This document shows positions 25,169 to 34,804 of a stretch of 64,000 nt of DNA, piece by piece; position 1 is the stretch's first letter, and the number at the start of each line of letters is the position of its first letter. The position numbers were made by a program, and so were the translations under genes. The notes under the pieces were generated by a model. That model made no database searches and had not been told where the DNA came from. It worked only from the letters and a program-made list of their open reading frames with translations. This stretch comes from Acidilobaceae archaeon (GTDB lineage: Archaea > Thermoproteota > Thermoprotei_A > Sulfolobales > Acidilobaceae): contig JAOAKH010000005.1 in the NCBI GenBank assembly GCA_026413755.1, positions 1 through 64,000 of the forward strand. Direction: 5' to 3'.

Positions 25169-25948
25169 TTGATAGAGGAGGGCGAGCTGGTAGCTGTGGT
25201 GGTGAGGTACCGCGGGGGGATCAGGACGTACTACTTCACGGCAAAGAGGGGAGCCGCATACTCGACCCCCGCGGGCCTCATCAGGGGCTCAGATATGGTG
25301 GGGGCCGAGTACGGCAGCTCGCTAAGGCTGGCAGAGGGGGTGGCCTTCCTCATCAAGCCCACGAGGAGGGAGATCATGGAGGAGTCATTTGAGAGGGCCA
25401 CCCAAGTCATATACCCGAGGGAGGCCAGGCTCATAGTCGAGGAGGCAGACCTAGGCCCTGGGAAGAGAGTGGTGGAGGGCGGCACGGGAAGCGGCTTCAT
25501 GACGGCATACCTCGCGAGCGCCGTCTGCCCAGGCGGGAAAGTATACTCCTACGACCTGAGGGAGGACAGCTTGAGTATAGCCAGGAGGAACCTGGAGAGG
25601 GCGGGCCTCCTGGAGTGCGTGGAGCTGAAGCTGGGGGACGTGAGGAGAGAGGTAGCAGAGGAGGGGCTGGACGCGGCGGTCCTCGATGTCCCAGACCCCT
25701 GGGAGGCCTTGGATCACCTCTGGGGAAAGCTGAAGGGAGGGGCGCCGTTGGTCGTCTTCGTCCCTACCATGAATCAGCTCGTGAGGCTCTCTCAGCGAGC
25801 CTTCGAGAGCGAGGGGTGGGTCTTGGTGAGGGCCGTGGAACTACTGGAGAGGGAGATAGAGGTATCTAAGGACTCCGTTAGGCCCTCCCGCTTCAACCCC
25901 TTCATGGGCTACGTGGCAGTCCTGAGGAGGGTGCGGTCGCCCGGTTGA
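25169..25948 (+). CDS. trmI: tRNA (adenine-N1)-methyltransferase (TrmI-type)
   Basis: Class I SAM methyltransferase that makes m1A in the T loop of tRNA (positions 57/58 in archaea). A small beta N-domain (residues 1-75) precedes the Rossmann core with motif I VVEGGTGSGFMTAYLA, the acidic loop of motif II in YSYDLREDSLSIARRNL, and the catalytic-site segment AAVLDVPDPWEALDH. The 259-residue size is typical. The TTG at 25169 sits at the predicted transcription start. It is next to tmcA, another RNA-modifying enzyme. Confidence 0.93.
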   Translation: MIEEGELVAVVVRYRGGIRTYYFTAKRGAAYSTPAGLIRGSDMVGAEYGSSLRLAEGVAFLIKPTRREIMEESFERATQVIYPREARLIVEEADLGPGKRVVEGGTGSGFMTAYLASAVCPGGKVYSYDLREDSLSIARRNLERAGLLECVELKLGDVRREVAEEGLDAAVLDVPDPWEALDHLWGKLKGGAPLVVFVPTMNQLVRLSQRAFESEGWVLVRAVELLEREIEVSKDSVRPSRFNPFMGYVAVLRRVRSPG

Positions 25949-25979
25949 TCCCTCATCAAGGCTCAGATCTGGTGCTCGC

Positions 25980-27047
25980 TCATACCGCCCTCTTCATCCT
26001 TTCGAGGCCGTCCCTCATAACGATTACGAAGTCCTCCTCCCTCTTGCCCGCGTACTTCACCATTTCGTACCCCATAGTGACCTCAGAGAAAGGCTCCTCC
26101 ACGCTGCTGCCCCTGAGCTGCTCCAAGTACTCCCTGTGAGTTACGCTATCTTCCCTCTTCTTCCCGCTTACTGCCTCAGCCACCCTTACTGCCTCCCAGT
26201 ACAGCCCGAGGGCCCCCTCTGCCTTGGGCCAGCTGGGGTGGGGGAGAGAGCTCATGATCAGCCTTAACCTCCTCTCCACTTTAAGGGACTTTGTCACCAG
26301 ATATATTGCGGGGACAGCTGCAAAGATCAGCAGCGCCAGAACGAGGGGGGCGAGGGATATGGGGAGGCTGGGCAGGGAGCTACGGCTAGGATCTGTTTGG
26401 AAGGCCGAGCCCTCCCGACTGCCCAGCTCGCTCAGCTTCATGGCCACCTCTCTCATTAGGTCGCTCTGGAGCAGCGCTCTCTTTATGGCCTCCAGCTGCT
26501 CAGCGCTGAGGGAGCGGCTGAGGTTGAAGTTCCCTCTCTCCGCGATCCTCTTCACCGCCTCCAGGGCTGCCATGTAGCCGCGGGCAGAGAGGGATCCCTC
26601 GCGGTACGACTCTGCTATGGCCTGAAGGATGCTCTGGGCGTCCTCCCTGCTGAGCTCTTCGGAGCCCACCAGCGCACTTATAGCCTGCTTGAGCTCTGGA
26701 TCTTCTATCATGTCTATCAGCTCCTCCACGCTTGCCCCCCTCAGCCTCTCCAGGTCTATGCCGCTATCCGACAGGCTCCTCTCCAGGAGCTCCCTCGCCC
26801 TAGGGTCCTCCAGGATGCACTCGAGCGTGGTGCAACCTGCTAGGGTCTCGAGAGAGGAGGCAGTGGCAGGGTCGAGTTTACGCAGGGCCTCGGCTATGTG
26901 CCTTAAAACTTCGTCCAAGTCCTTGCCGCCCACGGATAGGGGGAAACCAAGCGTGTGGATCTTTGTGGCCATCGGGTCCTCCGCGAACGCCATAGCTGGA
27001 GCGCTGGCTATCACAAGGGCCAGGAGCAACGTCGAGAAGAGCCTCAA
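25980..27047 (-). CDS. Secreted/membrane protein with C-terminal DUF4129-like region
   Basis: A 355-residue protein: signal peptide (residues 1-22, ending AFAED), a helical extracytoplasmic part, one transmembrane helix (about 228-250, LVLALLIFAAVPAIYLVT) and a cytoplasmic tail. The tail has YWEAVRVAEAVSGKKREDSVTHREYLEQL, the pattern of DUF4129. Such proteins are frequent partners of MoxR/DUF58 operons. TTG at 27047 overlaps the preceding stop as TTGA. Last gene of the six-gene operon. Confidence 0.7.
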   Translation of the reverse strand: MRLFSTLLLALVIASAPAMAFAEDPMATKIHTLGFPLSVGGKDLDEVLRHIAEALRKLDPATASSLETLAGCTTLECILEDPRARELLERSLSDSGIDLERLRGASVEELIDMIEDPELKQAISALVGSEELSREDAQSILQAIAESYREGSLSARGYMAALEAVKRIAERGNFNLSRSLSAEQLEAIKRALLQSDLMREVAMKLSELGSREGSAFQTDPSRSSLPSLPISLAPLVLALLIFAAVPAIYLVTKSLKVERRLRLIMSSLPHPSWPKAEGALGLYWEAVRVAEAVSGKKREDSVTHREYLEQLRGSSVEEPFSEVTMGYEMVKYAGKREEDFVIVMRDGLERMKRAV

Positions 27048-28156
27048 GGCGCCACCCCCATGAACACCAGCAACAACTCCCCCATATACACTATTGTCTC
27101 ATAATAACTTAATATGGCTTTCCTCAAGACGTCGTCTCCTGCCTCAGGACTTAGCCCCGAGCTCGGCTCCCAGAGGGCCAGCGCGTAGAGGAGGCCGTAG
27201 GTAGCGAGTATGAGCATGAGGCCAGCTATGGGAGATAGGAGGGAGGGCTCCCTCTCCTCAAAGCTAGCCGTGAGCCTCGATATGAGGAACCAGGAGACCA
27301 CGAAGACCAGGGCCGCGACGACAAAGCGTAGCAAGACGTCGTAGGGGAAGGAGAGCTGAACGGGAAGGAGGAGCAGGGCATTATAAAGAAGGTAATAGAG
27401 GGGCGGTGAAACTGCAAGGGAAACTAATGCATTCCTGAGGGAGGACAGAGGGGGCTTTATGGGGGCCTCCAGGTCCATAGAGAGGAGGGCGTCGCGGGCC
27501 GCCTTTGGCGAGGGCCTAACGAAGGCAACCAAGGCCTCCGCGAGCTCTCTTGCAAGGCCGTAAATCAGCATGAGCGCCAGGCCTATGACGAAGGAGAGGC
27601 CTATGGGGTTCTTGAAGAGCAGCTCTGAGAAGATAGACAAGAAGGGCGAGCTCACCTCAAGGCCTCTGAGGAGCGAAAAGTATTTCCATATGACTTCAGA
27701 GGACAGCCAAGCAAGGGCGAAGAGGGCAGAGAGGAGGGAGAGGGTGAGAAGGAAAGATATGGCCAGACTCCTGGGGCCTCCCAGCGACGTCAGCTGTCCT
27801 CTCCTCCAGCCCTTTACCAAAACATCCATGACGCTGTATGCGAAGAGGGGAAGCAGGAGGAGCGGGTTAGACATAACGCCGGGGTTCACGGTTATCACGG
27901 TTATGGCGAGGGCAAAGGCGTAGACGCTCGCGCTGAGGGTAACAGCTGCAACTATGGTCGTGAGGAAGGCCAGCATCGCGGCGAGAGTCTTCATGAAGAC
28001 GGCGAAGTTCTCCATGGTCTGCTTCTCCCTCTGCATTACTATGCCCAAAGTCACGTCGAACCCCTGAGCTACTGCAGAGGCGTTGACGTCCAGCAGAGGG
28101 AAGGAGAGGAGGGCAGCAAGGACGGCCGCGACGAGGGCTACCCGCGTGCTCCTCAT
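27044..28156 (-). CDS. Polytopic membrane protein of the MoxR operon
   Basis: A 370-residue protein with about eight to nine transmembrane helices and no recognised enzyme motif. It starts with a basic residue and a hydrophobic segment (TRVALVAAVLAALLSFPLLD), possibly a cleaved signal. It lies between the DUF58 and DUF4129-like genes with four or fewer bases to each, so it probably belongs to the same complex. ATG at 28156. Family not recognised. Confidence 0.65.
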   Translation of the reverse strand: MRSTRVALVAAVLAALLSFPLLDVNASAVAQGFDVTLGIVMQREKQTMENFAVFMKTLAAMLAFLTTIVAAVTLSASVYAFALAITVITVNPGVMSNPLLLLPLFAYSVMDVLVKGWRRGQLTSLGGPRSLAISFLLTLSLLSALFALAWLSSEVIWKYFSLLRGLEVSSPFLSIFSELLFKNPIGLSFVIGLALMLIYGLARELAEALVAFVRPSPKAARDALLSMDLEAPIKPPLSSLRNALVSLAVSPPLYYLLYNALLLLPVQLSFPYDVLLRFVVAALVFVVSWFLISRLTASFEEREPSLLSPIAGLMLILATYGLLYALALWEPSSGLSPEAGDDVLRKAILSYYETIVYMGELLLVFMGVAP

Positions 28157-28159
28157 TGC

Positions 28160-29467
28160 TTACACCCTCTCCATTGCCAGCTTCCTCACTATTTTCCTCG
28201 CCATATCGCTCGGCGCAAGCGCTATTGCCTTTATCCCTCTCTTCTTGATCTCCTTAATGGCGCCCTTCACTGCCATGATTTCCTGGAAGCTCTTTATTCT
28301 GAAAACGGCCCTCTCCATGGGGCTCACGCTCTCTATACCATATAGCTGTGGGAGCAGGAGGAGCAGGTAAACGGAGCACCTGCTGCTAGAGGCCAGCGCC
28401 TTCAGCTCCTCTGCGAGCTGTATAGCGTTGTTGGCCGTGGCTATTGCTATGAGGTTGACCCTCTCGCGGGGGAGGGAGCCTAGAAGGGCCCTGGAGAGCC
28501 TGCCGTCTGCTGAGAAGCCCTCCTCTTCTAACATGCTAGAGAGCTTAACCCTTGAGATAGCTCTCATAACCGCCTCGTAACCCCTCCTGCCCCTTGCCAT
28601 CCTCGTGCCCTCCACCCTCCTCGACCCCACGAGGTAGAAGGACTGGTGCTCGCCTCTATCTGCGAAGTACCTGGAAAGGGAAGCTATGATCCTCGCCGCG
28701 TGCTCAAAGGGGGTCTGCAGATAGGGCCCCGCTAGCATGTCTCTGCTCACCGCTAACAGCAGGACGTTGTACTGGGTGGACTCCCTATCGAACTCCTTTA
28801 CTGCTAGCCTGCCCTTGGCTAGGGCTCTCCAGAATATGCGCTTTAGGTCGTCCCCTGGCATGTAGTCCCTTGTGGCGAGGAACTCCAGCCCCTCCCCCGC
28901 TTTCCCTGTCCTTACCATCCCTGCGCCCCTGCTGAGCGAGAGGAGGAACCTCCTGAGCTTCTCGCTCTCCCTGGGCTTCACCCTCACGACCGTCTTCTCC
29001 CCTATTGTGATCTCCCTCCCTCTGAATATCCCAAAGGGGTCTCTGAACAGCGCCCTCAGAGGCCCTATCTCGTGCTCCCCTACCCTCGCTGCGAACGAGA
29101 CGCTGTAGGTCATGCAGCCCTTGGGCGGTATCCCTGCGATCAGCGCAGAGGAGCCCTCGGAGAGCCTTAAGTACTCTGGGTAGTTGAGAGAGAGCTCGAC
29201 GAATGCGAGGGGGACATATGTGGGGTTGCATATTTCGTAGCTCACTCTCAAAGGCCTTCCCTCCAAGGCCCCCTCGTGCCTCGAGGAGACGCGAAGGCTC
29301 TCCAGCGAGGCCTGAGCTACCGTTGCATAGAGCTTGAGAGCTATCATCACTAGCACGGCCGTCACGCCTATCCTGCCAGCCGGCGCAAGGCCGAAGAGGT
29401 CTGCCGTGATGGCCAGGCTGGCGAGGAGCACCAGCGCAAGGGCCCTTTGCGTGCTCGAAGTTATCAA
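28160..29467 (-). CDS. DUF58 (VWA-like) protein
   Basis: A 435-residue partner of MoxR ATPases. Two N-terminal helices (residues 10-45) are followed by a beta domain and the DUF58 signature: FRDPFGIFRG, then ATRDYMPGDDLKRIFWRALA with KEFDRE. This core corresponds to a von Willebrand A-like fold with a metal site, here in a less conserved form. I chose TTG at 29467 (MITSSTQRALALVLL), which overlaps the preceding stop as TTGA; the longer open frame lies inside the neighbour and has no gene-like composition. Confidence 0.9.
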   Translation of the reverse strand: MITSSTQRALALVLLASLAITADLFGLAPAGRIGVTAVLVMIALKLYATVAQASLESLRVSSRHEGALEGRPLRVSYEICNPTYVPLAFVELSLNYPEYLRLSEGSSALIAGIPPKGCMTYSVSFAARVGEHEIGPLRALFRDPFGIFRGREITIGEKTVVRVKPRESEKLRRFLLSLSRGAGMVRTGKAGEGLEFLATRDYMPGDDLKRIFWRALAKGRLAVKEFDRESTQYNVLLLAVSRDMLAGPYLQTPFEHAARIIASLSRYFADRGEHQSFYLVGSRRVEGTRMARGRRGYEAVMRAISRVKLSSMLEEEGFSADGRLSRALLGSLPRERVNLIAIATANNAIQLAEELKALASSSRCSVYLLLLLPQLYGIESVSPMERAVFRIKSFQEIMAVKGAIKEIKKRGIKAIALAPSDMARKIVRKLAMERV

Positions 29468-30816
29468 AGCACCCTCTCCTCCAGCCCCCTGGCCTCCATG
29501 ATGCTGTAGCCCAGCGCCTTCAGGGCCTCCTCTGTCATCTCCAACGCCTTCCTCGTGGTTGAGCCCCAGAAGACGACAGGGGGCCACCAGGACTTGCCCA
29601 TGGCCCTCTTGTAGAACTTGTTCATGAAGCTTACGTACTCCCTTGCTCTCCTGCCATCCATGCCCCTGGCCTCCAGGACCAGCGGTGCCTCTGGCGAGTT
29701 GAGAGCTATGCCCGTGGAGGCTGATAGCAAGTAGTTGAAGAGCTCGTATAAGGAGATGAAGTCCTCCCTCCCTAAAGAGCCGCCTCCCTTCACCAGGTTC
29801 TTCTTGAAGGCTACGTAGCCGTACCAGTGCACTTCAGAGACCTCCCTTAACGGCCTGTCCGCAGCGCTCTCCTCTCTTGAAGCGAGGAAGAGGGCCAGGA
29901 CGACAAACGTGGCGGTGATTAGGAGCTCCCTGATAGGATTAACGAGGAGGAACTCCGCAATGAGCCTGTTAGCTATCGCCCCAAGAGGGACTAGCCATGC
30001 AGAGGGGTGCAGCACGAAGGACAGCAGCGATATCACAAGGGAGACAGGGTCTATGAGCTGGACGACCTCTATGCTGACTCTTCCGTGTATGATGCTAAGG
30101 GGGTTGAACGGCTCTGCCCTCGTGGCATCGAGCAGCACCGTGCAGTTCTGGCACAGATATCTGATTGCCCCAAAGAGGAAATCTGCATATAGCTGCGCCT
30201 CAGAGCGAAGCACCTGGTTGAGGAATATCGAGCCATCTCCTATCACGAGCCCCTTCTCATCCATGAAAGAGTACACCTGAGGGCTGGGGACCCCTATCTC
30301 CACCCCGACGGCCTTCGCCTCTCCATGCGCAAAGAGAGGAGAGGGCCTGTCGAGAAGGAGCACGTAGCTACCCCAGGGGACTTCAAACGAGACGAGAGGA
30401 TACTGGCGCTGCGCTCCTCCCCCTATCCTCGCGGCAGAACCTATGGCGGAGAGGAGAGGGTTTGCGTTCCCCGTCTCGTCTGCCACTAGGATCTTTGAGC
30501 CCACGCACCTGGACATCACGCTGGAAATCTTCTCTATCTCCTCCTCTGTATAGGGCACCTCCGGCGATATGACGAGGAGGAGGAGCTTGCAGTTGCCCTC
30601 CACCCTCACGGCCTCCCAGCTGCTCACGAGGATAGTGCTGTAGTTCCTCCTTATCGCCTGGTAGAGCTCAGAGAGTCCCATGGGACCCTCGTTAGTCGGG
30701 TGAGCCCCTACGTAGACGGGAAGAGCCACAGGCCCCCTCTCCAGCGCCCCTATAACTCCTATTAGCAGGAGGGAGAGGAGGAGGGGGAGGGAGAGGAGGC
30801 TCACCTTCTGCTTCAA
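29464..30816 (-). CDS. DUF4350-like membrane protein
   Basis: About 450 residues: signal/anchor helix (VSLLSLPLLLSLLLIGVIGAL), a large extracytoplasmic domain with a Rossmann-like order (LLLLVISPEVPYTEEEIEKI, KILVADETGNANPLL), a second helix near residues 300-330 and a cytoplasmic tail. This layout resembles DUF4350 proteins of MoxR operons. TTG at 30816 overlaps the stop of the small gene as TTGA and has GGAGGAAAGGAG in front. The longer open frame upstream is a shadow of the preceding gene. Confidence 0.7.
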   Translation of the reverse strand: MKQKVSLLSLPLLLSLLLIGVIGALERGPVALPVYVGAHPTNEGPMGLSELYQAIRRNYSTILVSSWEAVRVEGNCKLLLLVISPEVPYTEEEIEKISSVMSRCVGSKILVADETGNANPLLSAIGSAARIGGGAQRQYPLVSFEVPWGSYVLLLDRPSPLFAHGEAKAVGVEIGVPSPQVYSFMDEKGLVIGDGSIFLNQVLRSEAQLYADFLFGAIRYLCQNCTVLLDATRAEPFNPLSIIHGRVSIEVVQLIDPVSLVISLLSFVLHPSAWLVPLGAIANRLIAEFLLVNPIRELLITATFVVLALFLASREESAADRPLREVSEVHWYGYVAFKKNLVKGGGSLGREDFISLYELFNYLLSASTGIALNSPEAPLVLEARGMDGRRAREYVSFMNKFYKRAMGKSWWPPVVFWGSTTRKALEMTEEALKALGYSIMEARGLEERVL

Positions 30817-31049
30817 GCTCTCCTTTCCTCCTTTGATGCCGCGTATACGTATGCGGAGAGCCTGAGAGAGTAGAGGGAAGCGGAGAGTAGAGTGAAGCCG
30901 GCAAGGACAGAGAGGAGGGAGGTGGCTACTAGGCCTTTCTCCATGTAAGATATGCCCCAGGTTATGAAGAGAATCGAGAGGGCTAGCAGGGAGAGCGAGA
31001 TAGCAAGGTACAGCAGCCACCTGAGGCTCTCGGAGATCTGGATCCTCAA
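30813..31049 (-). CDS. Small two-span membrane protein of the MoxR operon
   Basis: A 78-residue protein with two predicted transmembrane helices (about 10-32 and 39-66) and a charged tail SKEERRA. It starts at TTG 31049, ten bases after the moxR stop, with GGTGGGAG just upstream. It overlaps the next gene as TTGA. Its place in a tightly packed operon supports it as real. No family recognised. Confidence 0.65.
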   Translation of the reverse strand: MRIQISESLRWLLYLAISLSLLALSILFITWGISYMEKGLVATSLLSVLAGFTLLSASLYSLRLSAYVYAASKEERRA

Positions 31050-31058
31050 GCTCCCACC

Positions 31059-31988
31059 TCAGGGCTTCGGTATGGGGACCTTTGAGAGGAGCTCCCTGAC
31101 CACCACCTCTGCGGTCACAGCCTCCACCTCGTACTCCGGCTTCAGGAGGAGCCTGTGGGAGAGCACGTAAGGAGCCACTACCTTTACGTCGTCGGGTATG
31201 ACGTAATTCCTGCCCTCAAGGTAAGCCCAGGCCCTTGCCGTTCTGATTAGCGCTATGCCCGCCCTTGGCGAGCCCCCTAGCCTCACCGCAGGGTGCTTCC
31301 TTGTGGCCTCGACGAGGGAGGCTGCGTAATCGTATATAGCTTCGTCAACCCTCACGTCCTTCGCCTCCTCTATTGCCTTCAGCACCTCCTCTCGCGTGAT
31401 GACGGGCTGAAGGCGGGACAGCATATCCTCTATCTCGTCAGCCCTCCTCATGATCTCTATTAGTCCTCTCTTTGAGGTGTAGCCCACGCTAACCTTGATT
31501 AAGAACCTGTCTAGCTGCGCTTCGGGCAAGGGGAAGACGCCCTCGAACTCTATGGGGTTCTGCGTTGCTATGACTATGAAGGGCTCCTCTAGCCTAATCG
31601 TCGTGCCCTCTATCGTCACCTGCCTCTCCTGCATGGCCTCGAGGAGCGCGGATTGGGTCCTCGGCGAGGCCCTGTTTATCTCGTCAACGAGCAGGACGTT
31701 AGTAAATATAGGCCCTAGCCTTAGCCTGAAGTCCCCCACTTTCTGGTCGTAAACGCTGCTCCCTATTATGTCGCTAGGGAGAAGGTCTGGCGTCATCTGG
31801 ACCCTTTGGAACTTTAGGGCCAGAAGCGCAGCTATGACCTTAGCTGTCAGCGTCTTAGCCACACCGGGGACGCCCTCGAGAAGCACGTGACCGCGCGCGA
31901 GCAGCGCCGAGAGCATAAGCTTTATCTCCAGATCCCTCTCTACGAGGACAGTTTGAGCCCTTCCGATAACGGCCGCAAGGCCGCCCAC
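31059..31988 (-). CDS. moxR: MoxR-type AAA+ ATPase
   Basis: A 309-residue chaperone-like ATPase. It has Walker A EGVPGVAKTLTAK (near residue 38), Walker B LLVDEINRASPRTQSALLEAM with the MoxR-typical EAMQERQVT, sensor 1 IATQNPIE and the C-terminal lid. MoxR proteins act with VWA/DUF58 partners to mature or remodel protein complexes. It is the first gene of a six-gene operon. GTG at 31988; a CCTTAATAGG element lies about 36-40 bp upstream. Confidence 0.93.
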   Translation of the reverse strand: MGGLAAVIGRAQTVLVERDLEIKLMLSALLARGHVLLEGVPGVAKTLTAKVIAALLALKFQRVQMTPDLLPSDIIGSSVYDQKVGDFRLRLGPIFTNVLLVDEINRASPRTQSALLEAMQERQVTIEGTTIRLEEPFIVIATQNPIEFEGVFPLPEAQLDRFLIKVSVGYTSKRGLIEIMRRADEIEDMLSRLQPVITREEVLKAIEEAKDVRVDEAIYDYAASLVEATRKHPAVRLGGSPRAGIALIRTARAWAYLEGRNYVIPDDVKVVAPYVLSHRLLLKPEYEVEAVTAEVVVRELLSKVPIPKP

Positions 31989-32053
31989 AGAGATGCCCCG
32001 CTCTCGGCAAGAGTAAGGAGCCTATTAAGGGATGATAAAAAAACTGATGAGAA

Positions 32054-33355
32054 CTACGTGGAGACGCTAGTGAGCTGAGCTCTGCTCACTAGAACGAAGG
32101 GCACCAGGCTCGGCGTGTCTATCTCCCACCACTTAAGCTGCCATCTCTCCCTCGAGAGGCCCTCTATGTTCATGAGGAGCTGAGGCATTGAGCCAACTAT
32201 CCTCGCCCTCCTCGAGCACGCCACCGGCCTCCCTCCCCTTACCTTAAACAGAGCGTCCCTCGTCACCGTAGAGAACGTGCCCTCTAAGTGGTTCTGGAAC
32301 CTCGTGTACCAATTGTTATTTACATATATCCCCTCGCCGAGGGCTTCCAGGAGCTCTCCCTCTCTCAGGTCCCCTGCCTCCACCTCTATGTTGAAGAGCC
32401 TGGGCATTATGAGGCCTGCGTTGCCCGTAGAGCGGGCCCCCATGAGGCGGGCCGTCTTGCTGTTGTGAAGGAAGCCCTTGAAGACCCCCCTCTCTATTAT
32501 GTATTTGTCCTCCGTGGCCACGCCCTCGTCGTCAAAGCCCCTATAGCCCGGCAGGCTGCTGTTCCTCGGCGCATCCCTTATGCTCAGCTTCTCGCTAGCC
32601 ACGAGGCTCCCAGGCTCCTTGCCCTGGAGGAAGCTGAAGCCCATGATGACTGCGCCGGCGCTGGATGCATCTGCCGCGTGCTCCAAGAGGTTCCCGGCTA
32701 TCATGGGGGACAAGAGGACCCTGTGCTCGCCGACGACCTCCTCCTTGGGGAGGGAGTGGCACAGCTCTGCCAACTCTGCTGCCCTCTCCAGCGCCTCTTG
32801 AGCCATCCTCTGCTCGAGCGATGTAGAGACCCAGGCCCACTGGCCGCTGTCGTCGCCCTTGAAGGCTCTCAGGTAGCCGTTATAGGCCGTTAGCTCGTAG
32901 CCGAGATCAAGACCGTTGCTGCCAAAGTAATGGATCTCAGAGTATTGAGCGCTCACCATGCCTGCCACGTCCCTGCCTCCGAGGTCCACAGTAATTGCCG
33001 AGGCGTCGCCCGTTAGAGCCGCCTCCTTTAGCTTCCTATCCACGTAAGACAAGGACACGCCGCTGGGCTGAGGCAGGGGGGCGTAGAGAGGAGAAGGGGA
33101 AAGCCTCTCTAGCAGCTCTGGCAGGGACGCGAGGGCCTTCAGCGGGTCGCTGCTAGTATATGAAGCCACGTTGACCTTTCCTCCCTTGGCCGCGTATACC
33201 GTGAGGGAGTAGTCCTTCCAGGCCTGAGTTACGCTCACCTCTCCGTTCGCATACTTCACCATAAGGGAGCGGCTAACGGCAGAGCTGACTATGTACTCTT
33301 CTACCCTCCCCGCGAGGGCCTTCGCTGCCCTTCCTGCCAGCTCGTGTGCCATCAC
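32054..33355 (-). CDS. pmbA: TldE/PmbA family metallopeptidase subunit
   Basis: A 433-residue partner of TldD. It lacks the zinc HExxxH motif and matches the PmbA pattern: YSEIHYFGSNGLDLGYELTAY, LLSPMIAGNLLEHAADASSAGAV, and the C-terminal IYVNNNWYTRFQNHLEGTFSTVTRDALF. TldD/PmbA heterodimers degrade unfolded peptides and in some species mature microcins. GTG at 33355 overlaps the tldD stop as GTGA. Confidence 0.93.
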   Translation of the reverse strand: MMAHELAGRAAKALAGRVEEYIVSSAVSRSLMVKYANGEVSVTQAWKDYSLTVYAAKGGKVNVASYTSSDPLKALASLPELLERLSPSPLYAPLPQPSGVSLSYVDRKLKEAALTGDASAITVDLGGRDVAGMVSAQYSEIHYFGSNGLDLGYELTAYNGYLRAFKGDDSGQWAWVSTSLEQRMAQEALERAAELAELCHSLPKEEVVGEHRVLLSPMIAGNLLEHAADASSAGAVIMGFSFLQGKEPGSLVASEKLSIRDAPRNSSLPGYRGFDDEGVATEDKYIIERGVFKGFLHNSKTARLMGARSTGNAGLIMPRLFNIEVEAGDLREGELLEALGEGIYVNNNWYTRFQNHLEGTFSTVTRDALFKVRGGRPVACSRRARIVGSMPQLLMNIEGLSRERWQLKWWEIDTPSLVPFVLVSRAQLTSVST

Positions 33356-34782
33356 TTAACCCTCACCCCCCTGAGCAGCACATGAGGTCCCCCCATTGTT
33401 ACGGGGAGCGGCTGGGGCGGCTCCCCCTTGCCACAGGTGCCTGCAGAGAACGTCAGGTCTTTGCCTACGGCGGCCACGCTGGAGAAGAAGTCCCTGGTGT
33501 TTATCTCGAGAACCACGTCCCTAACGGGCTCTGCCAGCCTCCCCCCTCTAATGAGGTATGCCTCCAGCCCCACGTATCGCGCTCCCCATCTGTAGTCGTC
33601 TATGTTCCACTCCATGTACTTCTTTATGTACACCCCCTCCCTCACGCTCTCCACTATCTCCTCAAAGCTGTGGTCGCCGGGCGCCATGTAAGTGTTAGCC
33701 ATCCTGACTATGGGTTCGCTCCTGTAATCTATTGCCCTCGCAGAGGCGTTGCTCTCCGTGCCATATGCGGCAGCCGTCTCCCTGTTATGCAACATTTCAG
33801 CCAGCACCCCCTTGTATATGAGCGCCCTCTTCCTAGCTGCCACCCCCTCGTCGTCGTAGAGGTAGAAGCCGTAGCTTCCAGGGATCGTCGGGTCATCGTA
33901 GACGCTCACCAGCTCGCTCCCTATCTTGTCCACCCTTAGCTCCCTCCTGTAGCTTAGCCCTGCCTGGGCGGCCTCCCTGCCCATAACTCTGTCTGCCTCG
34001 CTCGGGTGCCCAACGGCCTCGTGCATGGCTAGGCCCACTATTTCAGGCCCCAGCACGACGTCCATCACGCCCCGCGGAGGGCTGGAGGCCTTCACGAGGT
34101 TGACGTACAAGCTATCGAGGTCTCCTGAGAACTCCTCTTGGAAGTTAAGGGCGTCCACCGCTTCGAAGCCGCCCACGGCGCCCAGCTGGTTCCACCTGTT
34201 TGCCCTCTTCCCCTCGGCACTGGCCGTGATGTTATAGAAGAGCGAGACCCTGGGGATCTTGCTCTCCACCATTGCGCCGTCGTTCGTGACTACTATCTTG
34301 TGCTCCGCCCTCTCGCTATAGGTGAGAGCGTGGTTGTTTACCTTCATCCCCTCTCTCCTAAGCTCCACTCCCTTCAGCCTCTCCCCGAGGTCCTTCACCT
34401 TGTCCTCTAGGCTAACGTCTGCCAGAGGCCTCCTCTCCACCACGCTATATCTTGCGCTCCCCAAGAAGGCCTGCCCCACGGAGATGGGCTTCTTGAGTTG
34501 GCTGAGGGAGGAGCGCGCGGCGGCGAGAGCTCTCTGGACTACCTCCCTCAGGCCCTCCCTGCTGAGGTCAGAGGTAGCGGCAAAGCCCATGGATCCCCTG
34601 TAGAGTACCCTCACTGCTACCCCCTCTGATAGGGGCTGTGTCGCTCCCACGAGGACGCCGTTAAGGAAGAGCATTGTGAGCCCCTCCACCCTGTGATATC
34701 TAGCCTCTGCATACTCTGCCCCAGCCGAGGAGGCCTCCTCCACGGCCCTGAGCAGCTCGTCTGGAGAGGTCAAGGACCGCAC
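33352..34782 (-). CDS. tldD: TldD family zinc metallopeptidase
   Basis: Catalytic subunit of the TldD/PmbA protease, 476 residues. The zinc motif HExxxH is present as MHEAVGHPSEAD (about residue 255), and the C-terminal Cys/Gly region FSAGTCGKGEPPQPLPVTMGGP carries the third ligand. The N-terminal domain has the family GVAVRVLYRGSMGFAAT. GTG at 34782 with a TATA-like element (CTAATATAAGC) centred about 27 bp upstream suggests a leaderless transcript. Confidence 0.95.
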   Translation of the reverse strand: MRSLTSPDELLRAVEEASSAGAEYAEARYHRVEGLTMLFLNGVLVGATQPLSEGVAVRVLYRGSMGFAATSDLSREGLREVVQRALAAARSSLSQLKKPISVGQAFLGSARYSVVERRPLADVSLEDKVKDLGERLKGVELRREGMKVNNHALTYSERAEHKIVVTNDGAMVESKIPRVSLFYNITASAEGKRANRWNQLGAVGGFEAVDALNFQEEFSGDLDSLYVNLVKASSPPRGVMDVVLGPEIVGLAMHEAVGHPSEADRVMGREAAQAGLSYRRELRVDKIGSELVSVYDDPTIPGSYGFYLYDDEGVAARKRALIYKGVLAEMLHNRETAAAYGTESNASARAIDYRSEPIVRMANTYMAPGDHSFEEIVESVREGVYIKKYMEWNIDDYRWGARYVGLEAYLIRGGRLAEPVRDVVLEINTRDFFSSVAAVGKDLTFSAGTCGKGEPPQPLPVTMGGPHVLLRGVRVK

Positions 34783-34804
34783 CGCTGAGGCCTTCCGCTG
34801 GGAG

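Noticed and set aside
30817-31020. Longer N-terminus of the DUF4350-like protein
   Set aside because: It is in the shadow of the small two-helix gene; TTG 30816 has a strong ribosome-binding site and lies just before the signal helix.
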